Source of the DNA: Pseudomonas sp. B28(2017)
GTDB taxonomy: Bacteria; Pseudomonadota; Gammaproteobacteria; Pseudomonadales; Pseudomonadaceae
Reading direction: 5' to 3'
DNA length: 64,000 nucleotides
NCBI RefSeq assembly: GCF_002113025.1
Contig: NZ_NEJH01000001.1
Location: 248,001-312,000 of the forward strand
Within the stretch, counting starts at the first letter, position 1. Every line of letters starts with the position of its first letter. A program made the translations under genes and the position numbers. Positions 34,283 through 46,145 of the stretch are shown piece after piece. Under the pieces are notes generated by a model. That model searched no databases and was not told the DNA's origin. It was given only the letters and a program-made list of their open reading frames with translations.

Positions 34283-34954
34283 ATGAGCCCCTTGTCCCAT
34301 TCCATCCTGCAGGACCGGCCAGCGGCCGGGCGGCGTTTGATTGAGCCGTTGCTGCCTTACGCCAATCGAGCCGATGTCATTGTTCTGGCCTTGCCCCGTG
34401 GCGGTGTACCGGTGGCCTATGAAGTGGCCACGGCGCTGAAGGTTCGCCTGGACCTGATGCTGGTGCGCAAGCTCGGCGTGCCGTCCCAGCCGGAGTACGC
34501 CATGGGCGCGATTGCCAGCGGCGGTATCCGGATTCTCAATGAAGAGGCGCTGCGGGTGCACCCGATTGATCGCGCCGTGTTCGATGCCGTGGTCGAACGG
34601 GAAACCCGCGAGTTGCTGCGCCGCGAGAAGGTGTACCGCGGCACGCGGCCGCCGGTGCAGTTCAAGGATCAGGTGGTGATCCTGATCGACGACGGCCTGG
34701 CCACCGGTGCTTCGATGAGAGCGGCGATCCAGGCGCTGCGGGTGCAGGCGCCATCGCGCATCGTGGTGGCGGTGCCGGTAGCGCCGATCGACACGGTGGA
34801 GGCACTGCGCAACGAGGTGGATGAACTGGTCTGCCCGCTGATGCCCGAGTGGTTCACTTCGATTGGGCATTGGTACATGGATTTTTCCCAGACCTCGGAT
34901 ACCGAGGTGATCGAGCTGTTGCAGCGGGCGTGGCAACGCGGGGAGTGCGGGTAG
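34283..34954 (+). CDS. phosphoribosyltransferase-domain protein
   Basis: PRTase type I fold protein of 223 aa. The PRPP-binding loop is clear as VVILIDDGLATGASMRAA (about 127-144), with LPRGGVPVAYEVA near 38-50 and a KLGVPSQPEYAMGAIASGG segment for pyrophosphate/hood contact. The family is common in bacteria without a defined substrate; related proteins are annotated as ComF-like or as erythromycin-esterase-linked PRTases. Starts at the ATG at 34283 after GGGGAGG; a longer frame to 34202 looks non-coding. It follows the MATE gene by about 100 bases and may be co-transcribed. Confidence 0.85.
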   Translation: MSPLSHSILQDRPAAGRRLIEPLLPYANRADVIVLALPRGGVPVAYEVATALKVRLDLMLVRKLGVPSQPEYAMGAIASGGIRILNEEALRVHPIDRAVFDAVVERETRELLRREKVYRGTRPPVQFKDQVVILIDDGLATGASMRAAIQALRVQAPSRIVVAVPVAPIDTVEALRNEVDELVCPLMPEWFTSIGHWYMDFSQTSDTEVIELLQRAWQRGECG

Positions 34955-35091
34955 CGCTGACGGCCATCGGCAGGTGGTCGCAAATCAACGGGTGAGGTGG
35001 AATAAACGCCGGTTGTTTGCTTTATTCCATCAGGTGCCTGCCTTCGTGTGCGGCACGCCAACTCAGGACGGGAGCCCTCCCGGAGAGTGCC

Positions 35092-35661
35092 ATGAACCTT
35101 CGATCCGCGCATTGCGTCGTTCTGGCCTGCACGTTTGTGTTCGGCCTGGTGCCGTTCGCGAAAGCCGTGGAGTACAAGGAGGTGAACGCCAGGGCCAGCA
35201 CCTTGAGTTTCACCTATGAGCAGATGGGTTCGAGAGCCTATGGCACCTTCGGCAAGTTCGAGGCCAATATCGACTTCGACACCGAAAACCCTGGCGCCGC
35301 CCACGCCACGCTGACCATCGACCTGAACAGCATCGACGCCGGCAGCAGCGACGCCAACACCGAGCTGCAAAAACCGGCGTGGTTCGACACGGAGAAGTTT
35401 CCGGTGGCGACCTTCGAGTCGACTGCAGTCAAAGCTCTCGGCAATAACCGCTACGCCATCACTGGCAAACTGTCCCTGCGGGGGATCACGAAGGCGGTGA
35501 GTGTGCCGGTGCTGCTGAAATCGGAGAGTTCCATTGGCATCTTCGATGGCGAACTGGTACTCAAGCGTGACGACTTCAAGATGGGCGAGGGCGAGTGGGC
35601 GGACAGTGTGGTGTCCAACGAGATCAACATCCGTTTTCGGATGGTGGCGCCGCAGCGGTGA
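35092..35661 (+). CDS. YceI-family periplasmic lipid-binding protein
   Basis: Exported YceI/lipocalin-like beta-barrel protein of 189 aa. The signal peptide (residues 1-24, VVLACTFVFGLVPFAKA) is cut before VEYKEV. The mature domain begins with the strand-rich ARASTLSFTYEQMG and contains the diagnostic D-x-x-H/D-pattern stretch of the family (ATLTIDLNSIDAGSSDANTEL, KFPVATFESTA). Structural members bind polyisoprenoid lipids inside the barrel; stress or acid induction has been described for some. ATG at 35092 follows GGAGAG. It converges on the multicopper oxidase gene, with a terminator between. Confidence 0.9.
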   Translation: MNLRSAHCVVLACTFVFGLVPFAKAVEYKEVNARASTLSFTYEQMGSRAYGTFGKFEANIDFDTENPGAAHATLTIDLNSIDAGSSDANTELQKPAWFDTEKFPVATFESTAVKALGNNRYAITGKLSLRGITKAVSVPVLLKSESSIGIFDGELVLKRDDFKMGEGEWADSVVSNEINIRFRMVAPQR

Positions 35662-35706
35662 CTGGAGGGGGCTGATTCACCTCGGTACCACCTTGCGATT
35701 CACAAA

Positions 35707-35742
35707 AGAAAAACGCCCGATCCACATTGCATGGACCGGGCG
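35707..35742 (-). terminator. terminator of the multicopper oxidase gene
   Basis: Minus-strand stem CGCCCGGTCCA/TGGATCGGGCG (35714-35724 with 35732-35742) followed by TTTTTCTTTT. Located 15 bases beyond the stop at 35757. Confidence 0.85.
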
Positions 35743-35756
35743 TCGATCAATCCGCT

Positions 35757-39155
<3,399 letters not shown>

Positions 39156-39414
39156 ATTGTTTTCCTCGGGGGCGCGCCGGTGAGGCTGACGTTCGCAATT
39201 CGCTCTCTGCAAGAGCTGCGCCAATCGCGAGGAGATCCGAGGGATAGGAAAAGTCGTTTTGTATCAAAAGATTGATGGCTGTAGTTGTGGTTATAGCGCC
39301 GCAGTGGGTGGGAATCCTCAGTGTTGGGGGCCTTCACCCACCCATTCCCCGCACTGCGCAGGTGTCAGGCGCGCTATGATAGGCGGCCCTTGCCTCCCGG
39401 AGCCTGTCACTGCA

Positions 39415-40137
39415 ATGCCCCTGATCAGTCACTTCAAGACTCCGTGCCCCGAGCACATCAATAGCCAGATCCTGCAGATGGTGGTCGATAACCTGACCGA
39501 CATCAGCATGGTCGCGATCCCGCCAAGCAACCTGCTGTACAACCTTTACCAATACGCGATCGGCTATGAGGTGCACCTGTATCTGCAAGCGCTGAACGGT
39601 GAAAAAGGCATTGCCGTGGAGTTGATTGTTGCCACTGACGAAGACGACCCGGAAAAGGTGACCGGCTTTTTGCTGTACCTGCCGGTGCAGGACGACCCCG
39701 AGGCGTGTGGCGTGGCGTACATGGCGGTGCAGGCCGAGTATCGGCGCCAGGGCGTGGCCCGGCGGATGCTGCGGGAAATGGTCGGCCGCTATCCCCATGC
39801 CGAGCTGACCTGCGCGGTGGCCAAGGTGCCGTATTTCGAGGCGATGGGCTTTGAGGTGGTGGGCGTGCGTGCGACCCAGGTATTGATGAACACCCGCGAC
39901 CACGCCACCGATGGCTTGATGGCGCTGCTGGATGTGGCGTCGATCTACAGTTCGCTGGAAGTGCGGCAGATTCATACCTACTTGCTGCAAAAGCATGGCA
40001 AGCGGGCCATGACCGACGCCGAAAAACAGCGCGACCGGCACCTGGACCAGTTGACGCACAAGGCTCAGGCGTTTGTGCGGGGGCGGTTGGGGGACGATGC
40101 CGTGCCGGCGTCTGGCCCTCGCTTGCGCCTGGTCTGA
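39415..40137 (+). CDS. GNAT-family N-acetyltransferase
   Basis: Acetyltransferase of 240 aa. The acetyl-CoA pyrophosphate loop is VQAEYRRQGVARRMLREM (about 104-121), matching Q/RxxGxG/A with its Arg-rich form, after the beta-4 strand CGVAYMAV. The N-terminal ~80 residues and the helical C-terminal tail (about 175-240, including KRAMTDAEKQRDRHLDQ) are specific extensions common in pseudomonad members. The acceptor is unknown. The first Met of the shorter frame (MPLISHFKTP, 39415) is preferred over one at 39259, which would place a Cys/Trp-rich low-probability stretch in front. Monocistronic. Confidence 0.82.
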   Translation: MPLISHFKTPCPEHINSQILQMVVDNLTDISMVAIPPSNLLYNLYQYAIGYEVHLYLQALNGEKGIAVELIVATDEDDPEKVTGFLLYLPVQDDPEACGVAYMAVQAEYRRQGVARRMLREMVGRYPHAELTCAVAKVPYFEAMGFEVVGVRATQVLMNTRDHATDGLMALLDVASIYSSLEVRQIHTYLLQKHGKRAMTDAEKQRDRHLDQLTHKAQAFVRGRLGDDAVPASGPRLRLV

Positions 40138-40163
40138 CCGCACCTTGAACACCACAGCTCCTT

Positions 40164-40263
40164 CTGTGGGAGCGAACCTGCTCGCGATGGAGTGTCAGGC
40201 CAAGTGGTGTCACTGACACACCATCGTCGGATCGCCGCCCGGAGCAAGCTCGCTCCTACAGGG
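40164..40263. repeat. facing REP pair
   Basis: GTGGGAGCGAACCTGCTCGCGATGG (near 40166-40190) and GGAGCAAGCTCGCTCCTACAGG (near 40241-40262) face one another across about 50 bp, a REPIN-type arrangement between two converging genes. Confidence 0.65.
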
Positions 40264-40295
40264 GATCGAGCTGCCCGCGAGAGCCAGCTTAACGT

Positions 40296-40736
40296 TTAAG
40301 CCAGCTTCACATTCATGGTGATCCGCGCCGTGAACACCTTCTTGCCCTCGGCATCGTGAATGTCCACCGGCACGATCTTGTCGCCTTCGGTGGTCCAGTC
40401 CACGGCATCTCCCTCGGCTACCGCCGTTACATCGCTCTTGGCCTTGGCCAGGTATTCGACGCTCATGCCTTTGGGAATCCAGCGTGCGCCGGCGGGAATG
40501 GAAACGTCGGTCATCATCCCGGCGGCCAGTTCGGCGGCGTTGCACATCGCAATCGCATGCACCGTACCCAAATGATTGGTGATCTCCCGGGCAAACGGCA
40601 CGTGCACGGTGGCGTTGCCTTTGCGCAAATCCTTGACCAGCGGGTTGATGGTGGAGAAGTAGGGCGCCACCTGGCAGGCCATTTTGCTGAACGCTTGCGG
40701 ACCTGCGCTGCTGAACATGCTGAGGAACTGACTCAT
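40296..40736 (-). CDS. hotdog-fold thioesterase-like protein (DUF4442)
   Basis: Hotdog-fold protein of 146 aa of the DUF4442/PaaI-like group, which hydrolyses or binds acyl-CoA. The central helix and following strands are visible as NHLGTVHAIAMCNAAELAAGMMTD (about 52-75). N-x-x-G-x-x-H-A with the acidic E near the helix end are the usual hotdog active-site positions. The start ATG at 40736 has AGAGG 8 bases upstream; the longer frame to 40772 lacks one. It is divergent from a TetR gene; three operator-like palindromes lie in the shared promoter, so it is probably the regulated target. Confidence 0.85.
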   Translation of the reverse strand: MSQFLSMFSSAGPQAFSKMACQVAPYFSTINPLVKDLRKGNATVHVPFAREITNHLGTVHAIAMCNAAELAAGMMTDVSIPAGARWIPKGMSVEYLAKAKSDVTAVAEGDAVDWTTEGDKIVPVDIHDAEGKKVFTARITMNVKLA

Positions 40737-40765
40737 TTTGATGCCTCTTGAGAATGACAATTTGC

Positions 40766-40816
40766 AGAACAATATTCTTTTACAGAATAACGTTCTGTTT
40801 CGGAACAGTATTCTGT
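40766..40816. promoter_or_regulatory. three stacked TetR-type operator palindromes
   Basis: Three copies of an imperfect inverted repeat with core GAA-N5-TTC: AGAACAATATTCT (40766-40778), ACAGAATAACGTTCTGT (40782-40798, with arms ACAGAA/TTCTGT) and GGAACAGTATTCTGT (40802-40816). Centres are about 18 bp apart. They lie in the 165-bp gap between the divergent thioesterase and TetR genes. Confidence 0.65.
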
Positions 40817-40901
40817 CGAGGAGAAATCTGTCAACCTAGCGCCACTTGTTCGTTGGCAACCGCCAACATCCACCGATTATTTTCCTGGACCGTTTTTCAG
40901 C

Positions 40902-41522
40902 ATGGAAACCGCCGATCTGCTCGAACGCTGCTACCCCGGACGACGCGCCGAACTCAAGCGTGACATCTTCAGAAAGGCCCTCGGCCTGTTCAACGAACAG
41001 GGGATCGAGGCCACCACCATCGAAATGATTCGCGCCGAATGCGACACCAGTGTCGGTGCGATCTATCACCATTTCGGCAACAAGGAAGGTCTGGTGGCGG
41101 CGCTGTTCTTTACCGCTCTCGATGATCAGGCCCGCTTGCGCGACAGCTACCTGGCTGAGGCACACACCACACAAGCGGGGGTGCACGCGCTGGTGCACAG
41201 CTACGTGGATTGGGTCGATAGCCAGCCGGAGTGGGCGAGGTTCCAGTACCACGCGCGGTTTGCCGTCACCAAGGGGCCGTTCAAGGACGAACTTGCCACC
41301 CGCAACAAGACGCGCAACAAGCAGTTGCTGGAATGGCTGGGCGCACAGGGCAACGAACTGGGGGGGTTCCCGGCGGAGTTGATACCGTCGTTGATCGTCG
41401 GTCAGGCAGACAGTTACTGCCGCGCCTGGTTGTCGGGCCGGGTCAAAGGCAGCCCGAAGGCGTACCGGGACATGCTGGCGGAGGCGGCATGGCGGTCACT
41501 GTGCATCCCCCAACCTCAATGA
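40902..41522 (+). CDS. TetR-family transcriptional regulator
   Basis: Regulator of 206 aa. The N-terminal helix-turn-helix (about 20-65) is typical: ALGLFNEQGIEATTIEMIRAECDTSVGAIYHHFGNKEGLVAAL. The C-terminal ligand domain is all-helical; SRVKGSPKAYRDMLAEAAW closes it. Divergently transcribed from the DUF4442 thioesterase, with a three-fold operator-like palindrome in the gap, so it probably represses both genes and is released by an acyl-CoA or fatty-acid-like ligand. The ligand is inferred only from the target's family. Confidence 0.92.
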   Translation: METADLLERCYPGRRAELKRDIFRKALGLFNEQGIEATTIEMIRAECDTSVGAIYHHFGNKEGLVAALFFTALDDQARLRDSYLAEAHTTQAGVHALVHSYVDWVDSQPEWARFQYHARFAVTKGPFKDELATRNKTRNKQLLEWLGAQGNELGGFPAELIPSLIVGQADSYCRAWLSGRVKGSPKAYRDMLAEAAWRSLCIPQPQ

Positions 41523-41535
41523 AAATCCCATTGCA

Positions 41536-41685
41536 GGAGCGAGCCCGCACAGGAGTCTGGAGTGAATACAAGCGTTGTGTTCAACAAAAATCCACTGTGT
41601 GCGGGCTTGCCCGCGATAAGGGCTGCACATTCAACAGAGTTGTCGACTGACCCACCGCGATCACGAGCAAGCTCGCTCCCACAAG
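41536..41685. repeat. degenerate REP elements
   Basis: Between the TetR gene and the aldehyde dehydrogenase lie REP-like units: GCAGGAGCGAGCCCGCACAGG (about 41536), TGCGGGCTTGCCCGCGAT (about 41600) and CACGAGCAAGCTCGCTCCCACA (about 41662). Confidence 0.6.
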
Positions 41686-41720
41686 AACCGTGCTGATCAA
41701 TACGGAGGATATTGACCTGT

Positions 41721-43193
41721 TCACTTCAAATACCAACCCCACGGCTGGTCGCTGACGTACTCGGTGACCTGCTTGACCTCCAGGTAGTTGTGCAGGCCCC
41801 ATTGGCCCAGTTCCCGGCCGATGCCGCTGTGTTTCATGCCGCCCCAGGGTGCTTCGACGAAGGTTGGTTGCGAGCAGTTGACCCAGACGATCCCGGTGCG
41901 CAGCTGGTTGGCGACCCGGGCGGTGCGCTGCAAGTCGGCGCTCATCACGGCGGCGGCCAGGCCGAAGCGGCTGGCGTTGGCCATTTGCACTGCTTGCTCT
42001 TCGGTCTTGAAGCGCTTGATGCACAGCACTGGGCCAAACACTTCCTCGCGCCACAGAATGCTGCTGTGGCCCGGCTCATCGAATATCGCCGGCTCGATGA
42101 AGTAACCTTCGGCCAGGTGCGCCGGTCGCCGCCCGCCCGTGAGCAAACGGGCGCCGCTGGCCAGGCCTTGGTCGATGAAACCGAGCACCTTCTCGTACTG
42201 GCCCTGGCTGACCAGCGGCCCGAGCAGAACGCCGGGCTGCATGCCGGGGCCAATGCTGATCCTGCGGGTTTCTTCCACCAGCCGCTCGATCAGGCGCGGG
42301 GCGATGGCTTCCTGCACCAGCAGGCGTGACGTGGCGCTGCACACCTGGCCCTGATTCCAGAAAATCCCGAACAGAATCCACTCCACCGCCGCTTCGACAT
42401 CGGCGTCATCGAACACGATGAAGGCCGACTTGCCGCCCAGTTCCAGGCTGATGTTCTTGATGTCCCGCGCCGCCGCCGACATGATTTTCGCCCCGGTGGG
42501 CACGCTGCCGGTGAACGCCAGTTTGTCCACGCCCGGATGCTCGGTGAGCGGGCTGCCGGCGTCGGTGCCGAGACCGGTGACCACGTTCAACACCCCGGCG
42601 GGCAAGCCAACGCGATCGGCGGCGGCTGCCAGTTCCAGGGCGGTCAGCGGTGTCAGCTCGGACGGTTTCAACACTAGCGTGGCCCCGGCGGCCAAGGCGG
42701 GTGCCACCTTCCACGCGGCCATCAGCAACGGGTAGTTCCAGGGGATGATCTGCCCGGCGACGCCAATCGGCTCGTGGCGGATTCGGCAGCGGAAGCGCTC
42801 GTCCGGCAATACCAGCGGCTGGTCCTGCTGCTGGTCCAGTTCGCGGGCCAGACTGGCGTAGTAGCGAAAGCAGGCGATGGCGTCGCCGATGTCCCATTGT
42901 GCTTCCGGCAAGGGTTTGCCGTTGTCACGCACTTCCAGTTCCGAGAGTGCCTGTTTGCCGGTTTGCAGTTCATCGGCCAATACCTCCAGCCACTGCGCAC
43001 GCTCGGCGCCGCTGCTTTGGCCCCAGCCATTGTCGAAGGCGCGCCGGGCCGCGCGCACGGCATGGTCGACGTCTTCTTCGGTGCCTGCCGCGACGCGGTG
43101 GAAGGCCTGTTCGGTGGCCGGGTCGATCACGTCCAGGTAACCGCCCAGATCCGGGTTGACCCACTCGCCATTGATGTAAAGCTGATCACGCAT
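41721..43193 (-). CDS. NAD(P)-dependent aldehyde dehydrogenase (betaine-aldehyde/aminoaldehyde type)
   Basis: Class I-type aldehyde dehydrogenase of 490 aa. Landmarks: IIPWNYPLLMAAWKVAPAL (cofactor loop), GSVPTGAKI, the general-base Glu in LELGGKSAFI (about 255), the catalytic Cys in GQVCSATSR (about 290) and EVFGPVLCI. It resembles betaine-aldehyde and gamma-aminobutyraldehyde dehydrogenases. It is the last gene of a putative polyamine-ABC operon and overlaps the permease gene by 8 bases, with GGAG 7 bases before its ATG. An oxidised amine generating the aldehyde would be needed upstream, but no amine oxidase or transaminase is in the operon, so the substrate must be made elsewhere. Confidence 0.88.
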   Translation of the reverse strand: MRDQLYINGEWVNPDLGGYLDVIDPATEQAFHRVAAGTEEDVDHAVRAARRAFDNGWGQSSGAERAQWLEVLADELQTGKQALSELEVRDNGKPLPEAQWDIGDAIACFRYYASLARELDQQQDQPLVLPDERFRCRIRHEPIGVAGQIIPWNYPLLMAAWKVAPALAAGATLVLKPSELTPLTALELAAAADRVGLPAGVLNVVTGLGTDAGSPLTEHPGVDKLAFTGSVPTGAKIMSAAARDIKNISLELGGKSAFIVFDDADVEAAVEWILFGIFWNQGQVCSATSRLLVQEAIAPRLIERLVEETRRISIGPGMQPGVLLGPLVSQGQYEKVLGFIDQGLASGARLLTGGRRPAHLAEGYFIEPAIFDEPGHSSILWREEVFGPVLCIKRFKTEEQAVQMANASRFGLAAAVMSADLQRTARVANQLRTGIVWVNCSQPTFVEAPWGGMKHSGIGRELGQWGLHNYLEVKQVTEYVSDQPWGWYLK

Positions 43194-44013
43194 GGTGCGA
43201 CTCCTGGACGCCGCTACGGCGGTTTTGCAGATGGCGGGAAGTGAACAGCAGGGCCAGTGACACGCAGATGATCACCGTCGATATCGCGTTGATCTCTGGC
43301 GTCACGCCACGGCGGATGGAGGAAAAGATGTAGATCGGCAGCGTCGTTTCGGAGCCGGCGACGAAGAACGCGATGATGAAATCGTCGAAGCTGAAGGTGA
43401 AGGCCAACAGGAACCCGGCCATGATCGCCGGGCTGATCTGCGGCAGGGTCACCCGCCAGAAGGTGTCCATCGGTGGCGCGTAAAGGTCAGCCGAGGCTTC
43501 GAGCAAGGCCTTGTCCAGCGAATCGACGCGGCTGCGCACGATCACCATGACCAGGGCCATGGTGAACAGCGAATGCGCGGCGATCACGGTGAAGAAACCC
43601 ATGTTCAACTTCGCCACCGTCGGCAACCAACTCGCCAGCAACGGGTTGATCAGCTCGAACAGGCTGATGAAGGCGATCAGCGTCGAGATGCCGATAACGA
43701 TGCCCGGCACGATGATTGCGCAATAGGTCAGAGCATCGAACAGCATCCGCACTTTGCTGCCGCAGCGCTGCAAGCCGAACACCGCCAGGGTGCCGAACAG
43801 CGTGGCGATCACCGCCGAGCTGAAGGCAATCAGCGCGCTGTTGCCCAGTGCCTCCATGATGAACGGGTTGCCGAATGCAGTGCCGAACCATTGCACCGAG
43901 CAGCACTGAAAGGCCAGGCCACTGCGCCCGGCGTTGAAGCTGAACAGCACGATCAAGGCAATCGGTGCGTAGAGGAACAGGTACAGCGATGTCGAATAGC
44001 TGCGCAGCCACAT
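43186..44013 (-). CDS. ABC transporter permease, PotC-like
   Basis: Inner-membrane permease of 275 aa with about six helices and the binding-protein-dependent transport signature (EASADLYAPPMDTFWRVTLPQISPAI). Characteristic of the polyamine family permease that pairs with PotB. Starts at 44013 one base after the PotB stop, with GGAGG 8 bases upstream, and overlaps the aldehyde dehydrogenase by 8 bases. Together with the neighbouring permease, ATPase and binding protein it forms a complete type I importer. Confidence 0.9.
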   Translation of the reverse strand: MWLRSYSTSLYLFLYAPIALIVLFSFNAGRSGLAFQCCSVQWFGTAFGNPFIMEALGNSALIAFSSAVIATLFGTLAVFGLQRCGSKVRMLFDALTYCAIIVPGIVIGISTLIAFISLFELINPLLASWLPTVAKLNMGFFTVIAAHSLFTMALVMVIVRSRVDSLDKALLEASADLYAPPMDTFWRVTLPQISPAIMAGFLLAFTFSFDDFIIAFFVAGSETTLPIYIFSSIRRGVTPEINAISTVIICVSLALLFTSRHLQNRRSGVQESHHA

Positions 44014-44014
44014 G

Positions 44015-44932
44015 TCACAGGCCTCCGTCGGCAGGGCGGCCGCCGTAGCGCGCCACCAGTTTCAAGTACAGGCCGATGATCAGCAGCATCATCGCCACCA
44101 GCGTCATGGCCAGGGCGCTGCCGAACGGCCAGTTGCGCGATTGCAGGAATAGGTCGACCAGCGCGTTGCCGACAAAGAACACCTTGCCGCCACCGAGAAT
44201 CGCCGGGATCAGGAACTCGCCCATCAGCAGGATGAACACCAGCATCACCCCGGTGATGATCCCCGGCGCGGACAAGGGCAGGGTGATGCGCCGGAAACTT
44301 TCGAAGGCGCTGGCACCGAGGTCCGCCGAGGCTTCGAGCAGGCGCTTGTCGAGTTTTTCCAGGCTGACGTAGATCGGGAACACCATCAGCGGCAGGTAGC
44401 CGTAGACGATGCCGATCAGCACCGCCCACGGTGTGTTGATCAGTCGCACATCCTCAAGGCCCAGGCTGGCCAGCAGCGCCGGAATGCCTTTGCCGCTGAG
44501 GATGAAAATCCACGCATAGGTGCGGATCAGGAAACTGGTCCAGAACGGCACGATCACCAGGGTCAGCAACAGCGAACGGTTCTTCGTGACCTTGACCGCC
44601 AGGAAGTACGCCAGCGGATACGCCGCCACCAGGCACACCAGGGTGCCCAGCGGCGCGAGCATCAGCGTGTTGCTGAACGCCGCACCGCGCGAGCCGAGGT
44701 TCAGGTAGTTGGCCAGGGTGAAGCCACCGGCGTAACCGCCCACGGCACTGCGCTCGCCGAAACTGAAGACCAGGATGATCACCAGCGGCATCAACAACAG
44801 CAGCAGGAACCACAGGGTCGAAGGCAAGAGCATCAGCAGAGTGATGCGTCGGCCGAGGCTGCGCCGTTGGCGAACCTCGATGGGCAGGGCACGGCCCGGC
44901 TGCACCGTTTGCGGGTGGGCGGCGGCGTTCAT
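44015..44932 (-). CDS. ABC transporter permease, PotB-like
   Basis: Permease of 305 aa with about six membrane helices and the EAA-loop (EASADLGASAFESFRRITLPLSAPG, about 190-215). The ATG at 44932 (MNAAAHPQTV) is preferred because GGAG lies 6 bases before it; ATGs at 44953 and 44959 are weaker. It is the third gene of the importer operon, 31 bases after the binding protein gene. Confidence 0.88.
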   Translation of the reverse strand: MNAAAHPQTVQPGRALPIEVRQRRSLGRRITLLMLLPSTLWFLLLLLMPLVIILVFSFGERSAVGGYAGGFTLANYLNLGSRGAAFSNTLMLAPLGTLVCLVAAYPLAYFLAVKVTKNRSLLLTLVIVPFWTSFLIRTYAWIFILSGKGIPALLASLGLEDVRLINTPWAVLIGIVYGYLPLMVFPIYVSLEKLDKRLLEASADLGASAFESFRRITLPLSAPGIITGVMLVFILLMGEFLIPAILGGGKVFFVGNALVDLFLQSRNWPFGSALAMTLVAMMLLIIGLYLKLVARYGGRPADGGL

Positions 44933-44963
44933 GGGTGACTCCTCATTGGCCATGGTCAAGCGA

Positions 44964-46106
44964 TCAGGCGGACTTGAAACGTGCCATCAGTTCGGCGCGC
45001 GCCGGGCTGGTCAGCGTCGCGGCAGCCCCGAACTCCAGCGGGCTCAAGGCTTCGGCGGCCGGGTACATGATCGGATCGTCGAGCATCGCCGTGGGTAGCA
45101 AGGCATCGACACGCTTGTCGCCGCTCGGGTAGCCGTGGCTCAGCACTTCGAGTTTGTTGTGCTGCGGGTCGAGCAGGTAATTGATGAAGGCATAGGCGGC
45201 GTCCTTGTGTTCCGAGCTTTTCGGAATCGCGAAGAAGTCGCTCCACAGTTCGCCACCTTCCTTGCCCAGCTCGAACTGCATTTGCGCGTTGTCGCGGTGC
45301 AGTTGCGAGGCGTCGCCGGTCCACGACATCGCCAGCCAGGCATCGCCGCTGCGCATCGATGGCTGGATGTCGGAGTTGATCGCGAACAGGTGCGGCTTGA
45401 CCTCGATCAGCAGTTTTTCTGCGTCGGCCAGTTCTTTCGGGTCCAGGGAGTTGAAGCTGTAGCCGAAACTTTTGAGGGCGTTGCCGATGGCGGTCAACTG
45501 GTAGTCGTGGACCATCGTCCGGCCACTGGCCGGGCCCTGGGCGGCGGCCCAGAATTCCTTCCAGCTGCTCGGGCCGTTTTTCAGTTTGCCGGTGTCGTAG
45601 AGCATGCCGGTGGTGCCCCAGTTTTTCGGCACCGCGTAGACCTTGCCGTCCACCGTGCCCTGGGCCATGAATTTCTGCTGGAACGCCGAGGCGTCGAAGT
45701 TGGGAATGCGCGACAGGTCCAGCGGCTCGATCAGGCCCAGCCCGACGTACGTGCTGATGGTGTAGTTGGTCGGCACCAGCACGTCCCAGCCACTGCCGCC
45801 GGCCTGCAATTTGGCGAGCATTTCTTCGTTGGAACCGAACACGCTCATCGACACCCGGGCGCCGGTGGTCTTGCCGAAAGCGTCGAGGTTTTCCTGGCTG
45901 TGGTAGTTCGGCCAGGTCGCCAGCGACAGGCGATCACCGAGTTTGCTTTGCTCGGCCGCCTCGGCGGTGGAGGTCAACAGGCCGGGCATATTGGCCGCGA
46001 CCACAGCGGCGGCAATCCCGAGGCCGGTGCGGCCAAGGAAGTCGCGGCGACTGATCGAGCCGTTCTGCCAACTGCGCAGGGTTTTTATAAAAGTCTTCTG
46101 GTCCAT
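44964..46106 (-). CDS. Tat-exported polyamine-type ABC substrate-binding protein, PotD-like
   Basis: Periplasmic binding protein of 380 aa. The N-terminus contains a twin-arginine signal (GSISRRDFLGRTGLG, then a hydrophobic core and cut near AEA). The mature protein starts with LGDRLSLATWPNYHSQENLDAFGK, the PotD-like spermidine/putrescine binding fold, and has acidic and aromatic pocket candidates (WDVLVPTNYT, GDAWLAMSWTGDAS). Usual PotD proteins use Sec; the Tat signal is unusual. ATG at 46106 has GGAG upstream. The ligand could be a polyamine, aminoaldehyde precursor or related amine. Confidence 0.88.
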   Translation of the reverse strand: MDQKTFIKTLRSWQNGSISRRDFLGRTGLGIAAAVVAANMPGLLTSTAEAAEQSKLGDRLSLATWPNYHSQENLDAFGKTTGARVSMSVFGSNEEMLAKLQAGGSGWDVLVPTNYTISTYVGLGLIEPLDLSRIPNFDASAFQQKFMAQGTVDGKVYAVPKNWGTTGMLYDTGKLKNGPSSWKEFWAAAQGPASGRTMVHDYQLTAIGNALKSFGYSFNSLDPKELADAEKLLIEVKPHLFAINSDIQPSMRSGDAWLAMSWTGDASQLHRDNAQMQFELGKEGGELWSDFFAIPKSSEHKDAAYAFINYLLDPQHNKLEVLSHGYPSGDKRVDALLPTAMLDDPIMYPAAEALSPLEFGAAATLTSPARAELMARFKSA

Positions 46107-46145
46107 GGCACGCTCCACATCCGGTTGATGAAACGAATCGATGAT

